A DNA stretch of 64,000 bases from JAIRTY01 sp050257395 (lineage in GTDB: Bacteria > Actinomycetota > Actinomycetes > Streptosporangiales > Streptosporangiaceae): contig JBLMWU010000161.1 in NCBI GenBank assembly GCA_050257395.1, positions 7,681 to 71,680 on the forward strand. Direction: 5' to 3'. A model generated the notes under the pieces. That model ran no database searches, had not been told where the DNA came from, and saw only the letters and a program-made list of their open reading frames with translations. A program made the position numbers and the translations under genes. Position 1 is the first letter of the stretch; every line of letters starts with the position of its first letter. Of this stretch, positions 8,036 to 17,457 are shown piece by piece.

Positions 8036-8300
8036 GCCGCCTCCACTGCGTTAAGGCACTGCGCGGCGCCCGGGGTGCGGGCGCAGTAGCCGGATGCGAG
8101 CGGCCCCGTCATCGGCGGGACCGGGTAACCAAGTGTAGACATGCCCGCGTTACGCTGCGGGAACCGTGGCCCTGCTATTGAGAGCCAGTTCGAAAGCCCT
8201 TGCCCGGCTTGCACCTTACCGGAGCAGGGTCCCGGAAAGCACCGCGTCGAACAAACACGGAATACTGCATTTCAGCGGCCTTGCGCCGCCCTTACCTGGA

Positions 8301-8317
8301 CGGCTGGAAAACAGCCG
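8301..8317 (-). terminator. Hairpin directly after ftsK
   Basis: CGGCTG (8301-8306) pairs perfectly with CAGCCG (8312-8317) around a 5-nt loop, two bases beyond the ftsK TAA stop on the minus strand. No U-run follows, so it may be a weak terminator or a 3'-end stabiliser. The rest of the 283-bp gap up to the RodZ-like gene (8036-8300) shows no further gene. Confidence 0.45.
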
Positions 8318-8318
8318 C

Positions 8319-11015
8319 TTAATCGCTCGCCTCACCGCGCAGGGACGCCAGGACGCCGGGCAGTTCGTCCGGCACCACCAGCACGTCCCGTGCCTTCGAG
8401 CCTTCGCTCGGGCCCACGATGTTACGGCTCTCCAGCAGGTCCATGAGCCTGCCCGCCTTGGCGAAGCCGACCCGCAGCTTGCGCTGCAGCATGGAGGTGG
8501 AGCCGAACTGCGTGCTGATCACCAGTTCCGCGGCCTGCACCAGCAGCTCGAGGTCCTCACCGATGTCCGCGTCGATCTCCCGCTGGCGTTCCGGGGCGGC
8601 GACATCCTCACGGTAGGACGGCGTGGCCTGCTTCTGGCAGTGGGCCACCACCTCGCGGATCTCCTTCTCGGACACGTAGGCGTTCTGCAGCCGCATGGGC
8701 TTGCTCGCGCCCATCGGCAGGAACAGCGCATCGCCCTGGCCCAGCAGCTTCTCCGCGCCCGGCTGGTCGAGGATCACCCGGCTGTCCGCCAGGCTGGAGG
8801 TCGCGAACGCCAGCCGGGAGGGCACGTTGGCCTTGATGGGCCCGGTCACCACGTCCACGCTGGGCCGCTGGGTGGCGAGCACCAGGTGGATGCCGGCCGC
8901 CCGGGCCAGCTGGGTGATGCGGACGATCGAGTCCTCCACGTCCCGCGGCGCGATCATCATCAGGTCCGCCAGCTCGTCCACCATGACGAGCAGGTAGGGG
9001 TAGGGCAGGTAGACGCGCTCGCTGCCGGGCGGCGGGGTCAGCTTGCCCGCGCGGACCGCCTTGTTGAAGTCGTCCACGTGCCGGAACCCGGAGGCGGCCA
9101 GGTCGTCGTAGCGGCGGTCCATCTCGCCGACCACCCACTGCAGCGCTTCCGCGGCTTTCTTGGGACTGGTGATGATCGGCGTGATGAGGTGCGGAATCCC
9201 CTGATAGATCGCCAGCTCCACCCTTTTCGGGTCGATCAGGATCATCCGCACGTCGTCCGGGGTGGACCGCAGCAGGATGGACGAGATGAGGCCGTTCACG
9301 CAGGTCGATTTGCCCGCACCGGTGGCCCCGGCAATGAGCATGTGCGGCATCTTCGCGAGGTTGGCTACCACGGTCCGGCCTTCGACGTCCTTGCCCAGGC
9401 CGACCACCATCGGGTGGTGGTCGGAGGCCGCGACCGGCGACCGGAGCACGTCACCGAGGCTGACGATCTCCTTGTCGGCGTTCGGGATCTCCACGCCGAT
9501 CGCCGACTTGCCGGGGATCGGGGACAGGATCCGCACGTCCGCGCTCTTGACCGCGTAGGCGATGTTCTTGGACAGCTGGGTGACCCGCTCCACCTTGACC
9601 GCGGGCCCCAGCTCGATCTCGTACCGGGTCACGGTCGGCCCGCGGCTGAACCCGGTCACCCGGGCGTCCACGTCGAACTGCTCCAGCACCTCGGTCAGCG
9701 CCCGCACCACCACGTCGTTGGCCCGGGTCCGCTCCTTGGGCGCCGACCCGGGCCGCAGCAGCGCCGCGGGCGGCAGGGTGTAGCTGGCGTCGCTGGCGCC
9801 GGTCAGGGTGAGCTGCTCGGCCCGCGCGGGCGCGGGCGGCTGGGCCGGGGGAGGCTGGTGCCCGCCCGCGGCGGGGCCGAACCCCAGCACCTCCAGCAGC
9901 GCTTCCTGGTCGGGGTCGGCAGTGGCCTGCTCCGGCTCGGCCGGGCGGCCCGGGCCCTTGCCCGCCGCCCGGGCCGCACCCGGCGCAGCCGCCGCGCCGC
10001 CCACGCTCATCCCGCGGGCGGCCAGCCCGGCTGACCCGTCCCCGCCCAGCAGCGGGGTGTCATACGGCCGGACATGCTCGCCGGCCTCGATCGCGGCCGG
10101 GCGCTTGCGGCCCGGCCGGGGCAGCGTCCCGGCCAGCCGGCTCCCGGTACGCCCGCTGTCCTCCCCCTCCTCCCCGGCGGCGCTGGCCGCCTGCCGGGCC
10201 CGGCCCCGCCCGGCCAGGCCGCGGACCTCAGCGAACCGGTCCGGTACCCGGTGCAGGGGCGTGCCGGTGATGACCAGCACCCCGAAACCGCTGATCAGCG
10301 CCAGCACCGGGGCGGCTCCCCACGCGGTCAGCGCGGCCACCAGCGGCGCGGACGCGAAGAACCCGATCAGCCCGCCCGCGCTGCGCATCACCGCGGCGCC
10401 CGCGTCCGGCTGCGGCGTGCCGTGGGCGATGTGCACCAGGCCGAGCACCCCGACGCTCAGGGCCGTCCAGCCGATGACCATCCGGCCGGTCTCGGCATTG
10501 CGGTCCGGATGCCGCAGGAACCGCCAGGCCAGCAGCGCGAGCAGGATCGGCACGGCCCAGCCCGCTGCTCCGAAGGCGCCGCTGACCAGCGCGGTCATGG
10601 CCCGGCCCAGCCAGTTGCCCAGCTGCCACCAGGTGGTGGCGGCCACCGCGATCGCCGCGGCGAGCAGGCCCAGGCCGATCCCGTCCCGGCGGTGCAGGGG
10701 ATCCAGCTCGCGGGCGCTCCTGCCCAGCCCGCGGGCCGCGAACCCGGTGGCGTTCGCGGCCACCATCCAGGCCGCCCCCATCGCCCCGGCCGCCCAGCCG
10801 ATGAGGATCAGCGCCGGATTGGACGGTGGCGGCGGCCGCCGCGGCGCCCGGCCGCGCGGCTTGCCGCCCTTGCCGCCCTTGCCGCGCGCCTTGGCCGCGG
10901 GCGCCCTGGCCGGCTGCTGGGCGGCGGTGCGCCCGCGCGGGCCGGCGTTCGCGCGGGTACGGCTGGCTACCCCGCCCTGGGACCGGGCAGGGCTCTTAGG
11001 GACACGGGTAGCCAT
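8319..11015 (-). CDS. ftsK: DNA translocase FtsK/SpoIIIE
   Basis: 898 residues from an ATG at 11015 (MATRVPKS). The N-terminus is very basic (KARGKGGKGGKPRGRAPRR), then comes the 4-TM FtsK domain, an acidic/Pro linker, the motor, and a C-terminal gamma winged helix (KLRVGFAKAGRLMDLLESR). Walker A GATGAGKST is near residue 565 and Walker B is in VRMILIDPKRVEL. FtsK pumps chromosomal DNA through the division septum and helps dimer resolution. An open extension to 11291 is judged non-coding because its residues are unlike FtsK. Ribosome site weak. Confidence 0.96.
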   Translation of the reverse strand: MATRVPKSPARSQGGVASRTRANAGPRGRTAAQQPARAPAAKARGKGGKGGKPRGRAPRRPPPPSNPALILIGWAAGAMGAAWMVAANATGFAARGLGRSARELDPLHRRDGIGLGLLAAAIAVAATTWWQLGNWLGRAMTALVSGAFGAAGWAVPILLALLAWRFLRHPDRNAETGRMVIGWTALSVGVLGLVHIAHGTPQPDAGAAVMRSAGGLIGFFASAPLVAALTAWGAAPVLALISGFGVLVITGTPLHRVPDRFAEVRGLAGRGRARQAASAAGEEGEDSGRTGSRLAGTLPRPGRKRPAAIEAGEHVRPYDTPLLGGDGSAGLAARGMSVGGAAAAPGAARAAGKGPGRPAEPEQATADPDQEALLEVLGFGPAAGGHQPPPAQPPAPARAEQLTLTGASDASYTLPPAALLRPGSAPKERTRANDVVVRALTEVLEQFDVDARVTGFSRGPTVTRYEIELGPAVKVERVTQLSKNIAYAVKSADVRILSPIPGKSAIGVEIPNADKEIVSLGDVLRSPVAASDHHPMVVGLGKDVEGRTVVANLAKMPHMLIAGATGAGKSTCVNGLISSILLRSTPDDVRMILIDPKRVELAIYQGIPHLITPIITSPKKAAEALQWVVGEMDRRYDDLAASGFRHVDDFNKAVRAGKLTPPPGSERVYLPYPYLLVMVDELADLMMIAPRDVEDSIVRITQLARAAGIHLVLATQRPSVDVVTGPIKANVPSRLAFATSSLADSRVILDQPGAEKLLGQGDALFLPMGASKPMRLQNAYVSEKEIREVVAHCQKQATPSYREDVAAPERQREIDADIGEDLELLVQAAELVISTQFGSTSMLQRKLRVGFAKAGRLMDLLESRNIVGPSEGSKARDVLVVPDELPGVLASLRGEASD

Positions 11016-11213
11016 GATGGTCACGGTAACGAGAAACCCCCGGCCGCCAAAGGAACCGGGCGGGTGTGTCGCGGCATTGGAGTCCGCGCAGGTCGCGGGG
11101 GTTAACGCTGGCCATCGCGGGGCTGGCGGACCCGGGAAGTCTGGCCCAACCCGGTTGGCAGCCGCCCCGGCGCCGTCCACCCTGGCTAGACAGGCAACAG
11201 AACGGAGCCGTGT

Positions 11214-11330
11214 GTGACCAGCCTCGCGTCCCACCAGCCGGCGGCAACGGCGCCGCCCGCCGGCCCGCCCGCGGCAGGTCCCGCGGCGCACCCGGCGCTG
11301 GGCGGGCGCGCTGACGGGGGCCTGGCATGA
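11214..11330 (+). CDS. Possible 38-residue leader ORF coupled to the HD-domain gene
   Basis: GTG at 11214, preceded at a good distance by CGGAG, encodes 38 residues rich in Ala and Pro, starting MTSLASHQPAATAPP and ending with a TGA that overlaps the ATG of the next gene (ATGA). Nothing in it resembles a known domain. It could be a coupling leader, a remnant, or chance; the overlap and ribosome site are the only evidence for translation. Confidence 0.3.
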   Translation: MTSLASHQPAATAPPAGPPAAGPAAHPALGGRADGGLA

Positions 11331-11932
11331 CGGCCGGCGCGGACCCGGTGCGGCGGCTCGCCAGCCTGTTCACCAGCGAAGGCGCCCGCGACTACCTGGG
11401 CGAGCCGGTCAGCCAGGCCGCCCACATGCTGCAGGCCGCGGCCCTGGCCGAGTCAGCGGGCGCCGCCCCGGCCCTGGTCGCGGCCGCCCTGCTGCACGAC
11501 GTGGGGCACTTCACCGGCGCGGTCACCGGGCACGACCTGATGCGCGGCCAGGACAACCGGCACGCCGCGGCGGGTGCCGACTGGCTGTCGCAGTGGTTCG
11601 GGCCCGAGGTGACCGGGCCGATCCGGCTGCATGTCGCCGCCAAGCGCTATCTGTGCGCGGTGGAGCCCGGGTATCTCGGCAGCCTGTCCGCTGCCTCCCT
11701 GTACACGCTGGGGGTGCAGGGAGGGCCGATGGCGGCGGAGGAGATGGCCGCCTTCGAGGCCCACCCGCAGGCGTGCGATGCGCTCCGGCTCCGGCGCTGG
11801 GACGACGCGGCCAAGGATCCCGCCGCGACGGCGCCGGCGTTCGGCTATTACCAGCCGCTGCTGCGCCGGCTGCTGCGGGGCCCGGCGGCCGGCCCCAGCC
11901 CCGCCAGGCCGCTGGTGCCGCGGCGGGCCTGA
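11327..11932 (+). CDS. HD-domain protein with the PhnZ-type diiron oxygenase residue set
   Basis: 201 residues. All key positions of the PhnZ family of mixed-valent diiron oxygenases can be aligned: Tyr23 and Glu26 (YLGE), His33, His57-Asp58 (LLHDVGH), His79, His102, Lys106 (LHVAAKRYL) and Asp159/160 (RWDD). These lie one or two residues from the PhnZ numbering known to me (Y24, E27, H34, H58, D59, H80, H104, K108, D161). PhnZ cleaves the C-P bond of 2-amino-1-hydroxyethylphosphonate; related proteins are more often just annotated as HD phosphohydrolases. No phosphonate genes or PhnY partner are adjacent. The substrate is unknown. Confidence 0.8.
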   Translation: MTAGADPVRRLASLFTSEGARDYLGEPVSQAAHMLQAAALAESAGAAPALVAAALLHDVGHFTGAVTGHDLMRGQDNRHAAAGADWLSQWFGPEVTGPIRLHVAAKRYLCAVEPGYLGSLSAASLYTLGVQGGPMAAEEMAAFEAHPQACDALRLRRWDDAAKDPAATAPAFGYYQPLLRRLLRGPAAGPSPARPLVPRRA

Positions 11933-11936
11933 CCGC

Positions 11937-12710
11937 TCACCCGGGGACCCGGTAGTGGTAGCGGTGCGCGACCTGGAAGCCGCACCGTTCATACAGTGCC
12001 CGTGCCGCCGTGTTGCCGTCCTCCACCTGGAGAAACACCAGGCGGGCGCCGCGCCGGGCCGCCTGGGCCACCAGAGCGCTGGTCACCGCGGTGCCCAGCC
12101 CGGCCCGCCGCTGCTCCGGGGCGACGTCGATGGCGGTGAGGCCGCCCCAGCCGGCCGCCACCGATACCCGGCCCACGGCGGCGGTCCGGCCGTCGATGAG
12201 CACGCTGGCGAACGCCTGCCCGGGCGCCGACAGCAGCAGCCGGACCGCGCCCGCGGGCAGTTCCCGGCCACGGTAGTGGTAGCGGCCCAGCCAGCCGTCG
12301 TCCGGCTGGCCGGCGAACGTCACCGGCACCGGCGGGGCGGGAGTGGCCGCCACCGCGGCGGTCTGCGCGGTCATCACGACCGCCGCCCCGGACCGGACCT
12401 GCCAGCCGCGGGCCGCCAGCAGCTCGTCGAGCGGGTCAGGCGCGCCGTCTCCGCCCGGCTCGGCACCGGCCGCCGGCCCGGGAATGGCGATCATGGCGGG
12501 CAGGCCGCGGGCCGCGTACCAGGCCTCGACCCGCTCCACTGCCCGCGCCAGCGGCAGCCCCGGATCACCCAGCGGCAGCGCCGAGTTGGCCCGCCCGGTG
12601 AAGCCGCCGTCACCGCGCAGCAGCCAGGACCCGAGCCATTCCCGCTCGGTGGCCTGCCAGTGGGCGGCGGCGGCGCGTTCCAGGCTGATGATGGCCGGGC
12701 TGAGCCTCAC
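11937..12710 (-). CDS. GNAT N-acetyltransferase, Rv0428c-like
   Basis: 257 residues. The GNAT fold is at the C-terminus: IDVAPEQRRAGLGTAVT holds the acetyl-CoA loop (R/Q-x2-G-x-G/A) and ALYERCGFQVAHRYHYR is the usual C-terminal end. The N-terminal half (SLERAAAAHWQATEREWLGS, WLLRGDGGFTGRANSALPLG) is typical of the actinobacterial family represented by Rv0428c. The GTG start overlaps the RNase J stop as GTGA, completing a coupled dapA - rnj - GNAT operon. The substrate is unknown. It converges on the HD gene with a 4-bp gap. Confidence 0.88.
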   Translation of the reverse strand: MRLSPAIISLERAAAAHWQATEREWLGSWLLRGDGGFTGRANSALPLGDPGLPLARAVERVEAWYAARGLPAMIAIPGPAAGAEPGGDGAPDPLDELLAARGWQVRSGAAVVMTAQTAAVAATPAPPVPVTFAGQPDDGWLGRYHYRGRELPAGAVRLLLSAPGQAFASVLIDGRTAAVGRVSVAAGWGGLTAIDVAPEQRRAGLGTAVTSALVAQAARRGARLVFLQVEDGNTAARALYERCGFQVAHRYHYRVPG

Positions 12711-14401
12711 ACCTCCACCACGACCGGGATGATCATGGGCCGCCGCCGGTAGTTCTCGTTCACCCAGCGCCCCATGGTCCGGCGCACCAGCTGGCCGAGC
12801 TGGTAGGCGTCGTTGATGCCCTCCGCGGCGGCCTGCGCCATCGCCTCGTCGATGCGGGGCATGACCTCGGCGAACCCGGCGTCGTCGATGCCGGAGCCGC
12901 GGGCGTGGATCTCCGGCGGCGCGGACAGCCGGCCGGTGGTGGAGTCCACCACGATCACGACCGAGATGAAGCCTTCCTCGCCGAGGATGCGCCGGTCCTT
13001 GAGGGAGGTCTCGGTGACCTCGCCGACCGACAGCCCGTCCACGTACACGTAGCCGCACGGGACCGCCCCGGTGATGGACGCCTGCCGGTCCACCAGGTCC
13101 ACCACGACGCCGTCCTCGGCGATCGCGATGTTCTTCTCCCCCACGCCGGTGAGCGCGGCCAGCCGGGCGTGCGCCCGCAGGTGCCGCCACTCGCCGTGGA
13201 TCGGCATGAAGTTGCGGGGCTTGACCAGGTTCAGCACGTACAGCAGCTCGCCCGCGGGTGCGTGCCCGGACACGTGGACCATTGCATTGTCCCGGTGCAC
13301 CACCCGCGCGCCCCACCGGGTCAGCTCGTTGATCACCCGGAACACCGCGGTCTCGTTGCCGGGGATCAGTGAGGAGGCGAGGATGACCGTGTCGCCCTCG
13401 GCGACCCGGATGGGGTGGTCGCGGCCTGCCATCCGGGACAGCGCGGACATGGGCTCGCCCTGCGAGCCGGTGGAGATCAGCACGAGCCGCTCGGGCGGCA
13501 GCTCCCCGGCATCCTTCATGTCCACCAGCAGCCCGCCGGGCACCGGCGGGATGTGCAGGTAGCCCAGGTCGCGGGCGACGCCCATGTTGCGGACCATGGA
13601 CCGGCCGACGAATGCGACCTTGCGCCCGTGGCTGGCGGCCGCGTCGAGTACCTGCTGCACGCGGTGCACGTGGCTGGCGAAGCAGGCGACGATGATCCGC
13701 TGCTGGGCGCTGGCGAAGATCTTGTCAAGGATCGGGGTGATCTCCCGCTCGCTGGTGACGATGCCGGGCACCTCGGCGTTGGTGGAGTCGGCCATGAGCA
13801 GGTCCACGCCCTCGGCGCCGAGCCGGGCGAACCCCGCCAGGTCGGTCAGCCGCCCGTCCAGCGGCAGCTGGTCCATCTTGAAGTCGCCGGTGTGCAGGAC
13901 GGTGCCGGCCGGGGTGCGGATGGCGACTGCCATCGCGTCCGGGATCGAATGGTTGACCGCGAGGAATTCCAGCCCGAACGGGCCGAACGAATGCCGCGCC
14001 CCGTCCGTCACCTCGACCAGCTCCGGGGACAGCCGGTGCTCGGCCAGCTTGCTGCGCACCAGGCCGAGCGTGAGCTTGGAGCCGGTCAGCGGGATGTCCG
14101 GGCGGCGGCGCAGCAGGTACGGGACCGCCCCGATGTGGTCCTCGTGGGCATGGGTGAGGACGACCGCCTCGATGGCGTCCAGCCGGCCCTCGAGGTAGGA
14201 GAAGTCCGGCAGGATCAGGTCGATCCCGGGCTGGTCGGGCTCGGGGAACAGCACGCCGCAGTCCACGATCAGCAGCCGGCCCGCGAACTCGAACACGGTC
14301 ATGTTGCGGCCGATCTCACCCAGCCCGCCCAGCGGCACGATGCGCAGGCCTCCCTGCGGCAGCGGCGGCGGCGGCCCCAGCTCCGGATGCGGGTGGCTCA
14401 C
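12707..14401 (-). CDS. rnj: Ribonuclease J
   Basis: 564-residue metallo-beta-lactamase/beta-CASP ribonuclease for mRNA decay and rRNA maturation. The zinc motif HAHEDH is at 84-89, and further ligand regions are HTGDFKMD and the beta-CASP segment ending in VHVSGHAPAGEL. The C-terminal domain runs to IIPVVVEV. The GTG start (14399-14401) overlaps the dapA stop. Actinobacterial RNase J almost always follows dapA as here, and the enzyme also matters for RNA turnover in antibiotic-producing relatives. Confidence 0.96.
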   Translation of the reverse strand: MSHPHPELGPPPPLPQGGLRIVPLGGLGEIGRNMTVFEFAGRLLIVDCGVLFPEPDQPGIDLILPDFSYLEGRLDAIEAVVLTHAHEDHIGAVPYLLRRRPDIPLTGSKLTLGLVRSKLAEHRLSPELVEVTDGARHSFGPFGLEFLAVNHSIPDAMAVAIRTPAGTVLHTGDFKMDQLPLDGRLTDLAGFARLGAEGVDLLMADSTNAEVPGIVTSEREITPILDKIFASAQQRIIVACFASHVHRVQQVLDAAASHGRKVAFVGRSMVRNMGVARDLGYLHIPPVPGGLLVDMKDAGELPPERLVLISTGSQGEPMSALSRMAGRDHPIRVAEGDTVILASSLIPGNETAVFRVINELTRWGARVVHRDNAMVHVSGHAPAGELLYVLNLVKPRNFMPIHGEWRHLRAHARLAALTGVGEKNIAIAEDGVVVDLVDRQASITGAVPCGYVYVDGLSVGEVTETSLKDRRILGEEGFISVVIVVDSTTGRLSAPPEIHARGSGIDDAGFAEVMPRIDEAMAQAAAEGINDAYQLGQLVRRTMGRWVNENYRRRPMIIPVVVEV

Positions 14402-15354
14402 GAGGCCGTCCCCGGGAGCTTGACGCCGCCGGCGGCCAGGTCGGTGCGCAGCCGCTCGATCTGCTCAGGGGTGGCGTCGATGAGCGGTGCCCGCACCGAG
14501 CCGCCGGGCAGCCCGAGCAGGCCGAGCGCTGCCTTGGCCGCGATCGCCCCCTGGGTCCGGGTCATGATGCCGATGTAGACGGGCAGCAGGTCGAGGTGGA
14601 TCTGCCGGGCCTCGGCGACCCGCCCGGCCAGGTAGGCGTCGATCATGTCGTGCAGCCGGTCGCCGACCACGTGGCCGACCACGCTGACGAAACCCGCCGC
14701 CCCGATCGACAGCATGGGCAGGTTCAGCATGTCCTCGCCGCAGTAGTACACGAGATCGGTGCTGAGCATCACCTGGGAGGTCGCGCCGAGGTCGCCCTTG
14801 GCGTCCTTGACGGCGACGATCCGCGGGTGCTGGGCCAGCCGGATCAGGGTCTCGGTGGTGATCGGCACCCCGGCCCGGCCCGGGATGTCGTACAGCATCA
14901 CCGGCAGGCCGGTGGCGTCGGCGACTTTGCCGAAGTGCGCGACCAGGCCTTCCTGCGGCGGCTTGTTGTAGTACGGCGTGACGACCAGCAGCGCGTCCGC
15001 GCCGGCCTCTTCCGCCTGCCGGGCGAGCTCGCAGCTGTGGGCGGTGTCGTTGGTGCCGACCCCGGCCACCACCGTGGCCCGGTCCCCCACCGCCTCGACG
15101 ACGGCGCGCAGCAGGCGGTCCTTTTCCTGGTTGCTGGTGGTCGGGGACTCTCCGGTGGTCCCGCTGATCACCAGCCCGTCGTGGCGGAGGTTGTCCACAA
15201 GGTGGGTCGCCAGACGGGCCGCCCCGTCGGTGTCGAGCGCCCCGTCAGCGGTCATGGGCGTGATCATCGCGGTGAGCATCCGGCCGAACGGCGCCCCAGT
15301 CCCGGAAGCGCCAGTGCCCGGCTCGCCTGCGGAGGCACGCTGGGTTCCAGTCAT
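14398..15354 (-). CDS. dapA: 4-hydroxy-tetrahydrodipicolinate synthase
   Basis: 318 residues from an ATG at 15354. It condenses pyruvate with aspartate semialdehyde in lysine/diaminopimelate synthesis. GTTGESPT (65-72) holds the catalytic Thr, PYYNKP (127-132) and YDIPGR (from Tyr155) hold the tyrosines, and VAVKDAKGD has the Schiff-base Lys183. The first 25 residues (Gly/Ala/Ser-rich) lie outside the TIM-barrel. No ribosome site is obvious, so transcription may be leaderless. First gene of the coupled dapA - rnj - GNAT operon. Confidence 0.96.
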   Translation of the reverse strand: MTGTQRASAGEPGTGASGTGAPFGRMLTAMITPMTADGALDTDGAARLATHLVDNLRHDGLVISGTTGESPTTSNQEKDRLLRAVVEAVGDRATVVAGVGTNDTAHSCELARQAEEAGADALLVVTPYYNKPPQEGLVAHFGKVADATGLPVMLYDIPGRAGVPITTETLIRLAQHPRIVAVKDAKGDLGATSQVMLSTDLVYYCGEDMLNLPMLSIGAAGFVSVVGHVVGDRLHDMIDAYLAGRVAEARQIHLDLLPVYIGIMTRTQGAIAAKAALGLLGLPGGSVRAPLIDATPEQIERLRTDLAAGGVKLPGTAS

Positions 15355-15430
15355 GAGACGAACGCTACCCGTCGCGGCCCCGCCGGGCATACCCGGCACG
15401 CGCCAGCCCCGCCCCGGACAGCCCGGGCAC

Positions 15431-15481
15431 AGTAAAAGACGCGGACGACGTGAGCTCGGGGGTACCCACGTCGGCCGCGTC
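15431..15481 (-). terminator. Strong intrinsic terminator of the diiron/duplicated-domain operon
   Basis: Two 15-nt arms (15438-15452 and 15467-15481) pair with a single mismatch around a 14-nt loop. On the minus strand the hairpin is followed by TTTTACT (15431-15437), so it is oriented to stop the minus-strand operon ending at 15569. It insulates that operon from dapA, whose start is 84 bp further on. The rest of 15355-15568 shows no gene. Confidence 0.85.
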
Positions 15482-15568
15482 TACCTGGTCATCGTGCCGT
15501 ATCCAGGGGGCGTTACACAGGGTGATGTCAACTTCACTGCCGTGCGGCCCGCGGCCCGGCCGGCCCGC

Positions 15569-17437
15569 TCAGCCGCGATCCGGGCCGCCGCCCGGTTCCC
15601 CCGGGGGCGGCTGTGACGGCCGTTTCTGCACCCACCCCGCCAGCGCGGACAGGCCCATCGCGCCGAGTCCGGCGGCTGTCTTGACCGCGGTGACCGGCGT
15701 GAGCGTCCCCATCTCGTTCAGCGCTCCGGCCCGGACGGTCCGGGTCCCCGGCGGCACCTCGACCGAGAACGCTTCCGGATCTGTGCCCGCGCTGACGTCG
15801 CGCAGCTCATAGCAGGCGGCCACCTGGCCGTCGACGAGCGTGAGCATGCGCAGCACGATCCCGAGGCCGGCGTCCACCACCAGTTCGGTGTCTCCCTGGC
15901 CTGGCAGGACCGGCGGGACGGCGTGAGACGGGTGCACCAGAAGCCGCCCGAACCGGGCCGCACCGGCCCGCGCCGCCTGTTCCCACCCAGCCCCCTGGTG
16001 CCGGGCGCGCAGCAGAATCCCGCGCCGGCCAGCGATCTCCATGTGGCCGCCCGTGGTCAGCACGAAGGCGTCCAGTGACCAGGCCGGGTCGAGGAGCGAC
16101 GGGTACGGGTTCGGCAGCGCCCCCGCGAGCGTCCCGGCCGCGCCGGTGGCGATCCGGTCCCGGTAGACCCTCCGCACCTGCCCGCCGTCGCACGCGAACG
16201 TCCGCCACGACCGCGAGTCCCCGCCGGCGCGGTCGAGCCGGAACCGGCCGCCCGGGGCCACCTGCAGCCGCAGCACCTCGCGGGTGACGTCCGGCATGCG
16301 GTCGGCCCAGGCGTCCCAGACCGCGTCCGGGCCGAAGGCGCCCGCGAACGCGGGCGGCAGCGCCGCCCGGAACTGGGCCATGGCCGCGATCGCCACCCGG
16401 CCGTCGGTCCACTGGTGCACCTCGGCGGTGAGGTCCGGGGCTGGCAGGCCGGTCCGGTGCAGCAGGTTCACCTGCTCGTCGCTGACCGGCTGCCAGCTCA
16501 CCGGAATGGCAGGGGCCGGCATGGCTTCCCCGCCCGCCGAGGGCGGCGAGCGGAGCGGGGCGTGCCGGATCGCGAAGCCCAGCGCGGAAGAGACCAGGCC
16601 CGCGGCGGCCCGCGCTGCCTGGCCGGGCAGGCCCGGCAGGGTGACGCCAGCGCCGAACAGCGGCGCGGCATCGGTCACCGGCATGCCCGCGGGCGGCCGG
16701 AACTGCGCCGGGTCGGCCGCTTCCGGCGGGTCCAGCACCAGGTCCGCCAGCTCGTCCAGGGACAGCTGCTCGCCGCCCGCCCGCTCCTCGGACCGCAGCA
16801 GGATGCCGAGGCTGGCGTCCACCAGCAGGAGCAGTTCGTCGTGGAGCTCGCCGAGGCGGGCTGCGGAGGGGTCCAGGCCCGGCCGGGGCCGCGCCGTCAC
16901 GCGGTACGCGGTGCGGCCGCCCGCCTGGACCGTGCCGGTCACGGTGAAGTCGTGAGCTGGCAGCAGCCGGCCGGGCCGCAGCAGCCCGGGCCCCCCGTGC
17001 CGCCCGTCAGCGGGGGACCGCTCGGCCCTGCCCTCGCTGACGCCGTAGACCCATTCCCCGTCGCAGAGCCACAGCGGCGGCTCGCCGCCGGGGTCACTCA
17101 GCCGGTAGCGGCCTCCCGGCGCGATGAGTATCCGGGTCTGGCTCTCGCCGCGGGGCCCCTCGCCGCCGTCCCCGCCGTCATCGTCCCCGTCGTCGGCCGG
17201 CGCGGGCCAGGGCTCCCGGCCGGCCGGGTCATCGTCCTCGCCGGGCCAGGGAAAGGGCCACCAGGACGGCCGCCCACACGGCGGCCAGCGGCCGATCCGG
17301 GCGGCCCGTTCGTGGCTCAGCCGCATCTGCAGCGCCCGGTCGCTCTGCTGGCGCACGGTGGCGGACAGGCTGAGCGTGGTCCAGTCGGCCCGGTAGAGCA
17401 GGGCGACCAGTTCCGCGGGTTCCGGCAGGCGTGCCAT
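15569..17437 (-). CDS. Two-repeat protein with LolA-like beta domains, function unknown
   Basis: 622 residues from an ATG at 17437, preceded by AGGTGG. I see an internal duplication. The first unit has APGGRYRLSDPGGEP, LWLCDGEWVYGV, and LLLVDASLGILLRSEE ... DPAQFRPPAG; the second has APGGRFRLDRAGGDS, TFACDGGQVRRVY and LVVDAGLGIVLRMLT ... DPEAFSVEVPPG. Each resembles the LolA/outer-membrane-lipoprotein-sorting beta fold used by some actinobacterial sigma- or lipoprotein-associated proteins. No signal peptide is visible, so it looks cytoplasmic. It lies 20 bp downstream of the diiron protein gene. An acidic Asp/Gly stretch is at about 65-85. Confidence 0.7.
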   Translation of the reverse strand: MARLPEPAELVALLYRADWTTLSLSATVRQQSDRALQMRLSHERAARIGRWPPCGRPSWWPFPWPGEDDDPAGREPWPAPADDGDDDGGDGGEGPRGESQTRILIAPGGRYRLSDPGGEPPLWLCDGEWVYGVSEGRAERSPADGRHGGPGLLRPGRLLPAHDFTVTGTVQAGGRTAYRVTARPRPGLDPSAARLGELHDELLLLVDASLGILLRSEERAGGEQLSLDELADLVLDPPEAADPAQFRPPAGMPVTDAAPLFGAGVTLPGLPGQAARAAAGLVSSALGFAIRHAPLRSPPSAGGEAMPAPAIPVSWQPVSDEQVNLLHRTGLPAPDLTAEVHQWTDGRVAIAAMAQFRAALPPAFAGAFGPDAVWDAWADRMPDVTREVLRLQVAPGGRFRLDRAGGDSRSWRTFACDGGQVRRVYRDRIATGAAGTLAGALPNPYPSLLDPAWSLDAFVLTTGGHMEIAGRRGILLRARHQGAGWEQAARAGAARFGRLLVHPSHAVPPVLPGQGDTELVVDAGLGIVLRMLTLVDGQVAACYELRDVSAGTDPEAFSVEVPPGTRTVRAGALNEMGTLTPVTAVKTAAGLGAMGLSALAGWVQKRPSQPPPGEPGGGPDRG

Positions 17438-17457
17438 GGCCCACCTCTGAGGGTCAG

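Noticed and set aside
8220..8260. TCGAAC-containing sequence as a second LexA box
   Set aside because: TCGAACAAACACGG lacks the second half-site; only one side matches, unlike the palindrome at 50558-50573.
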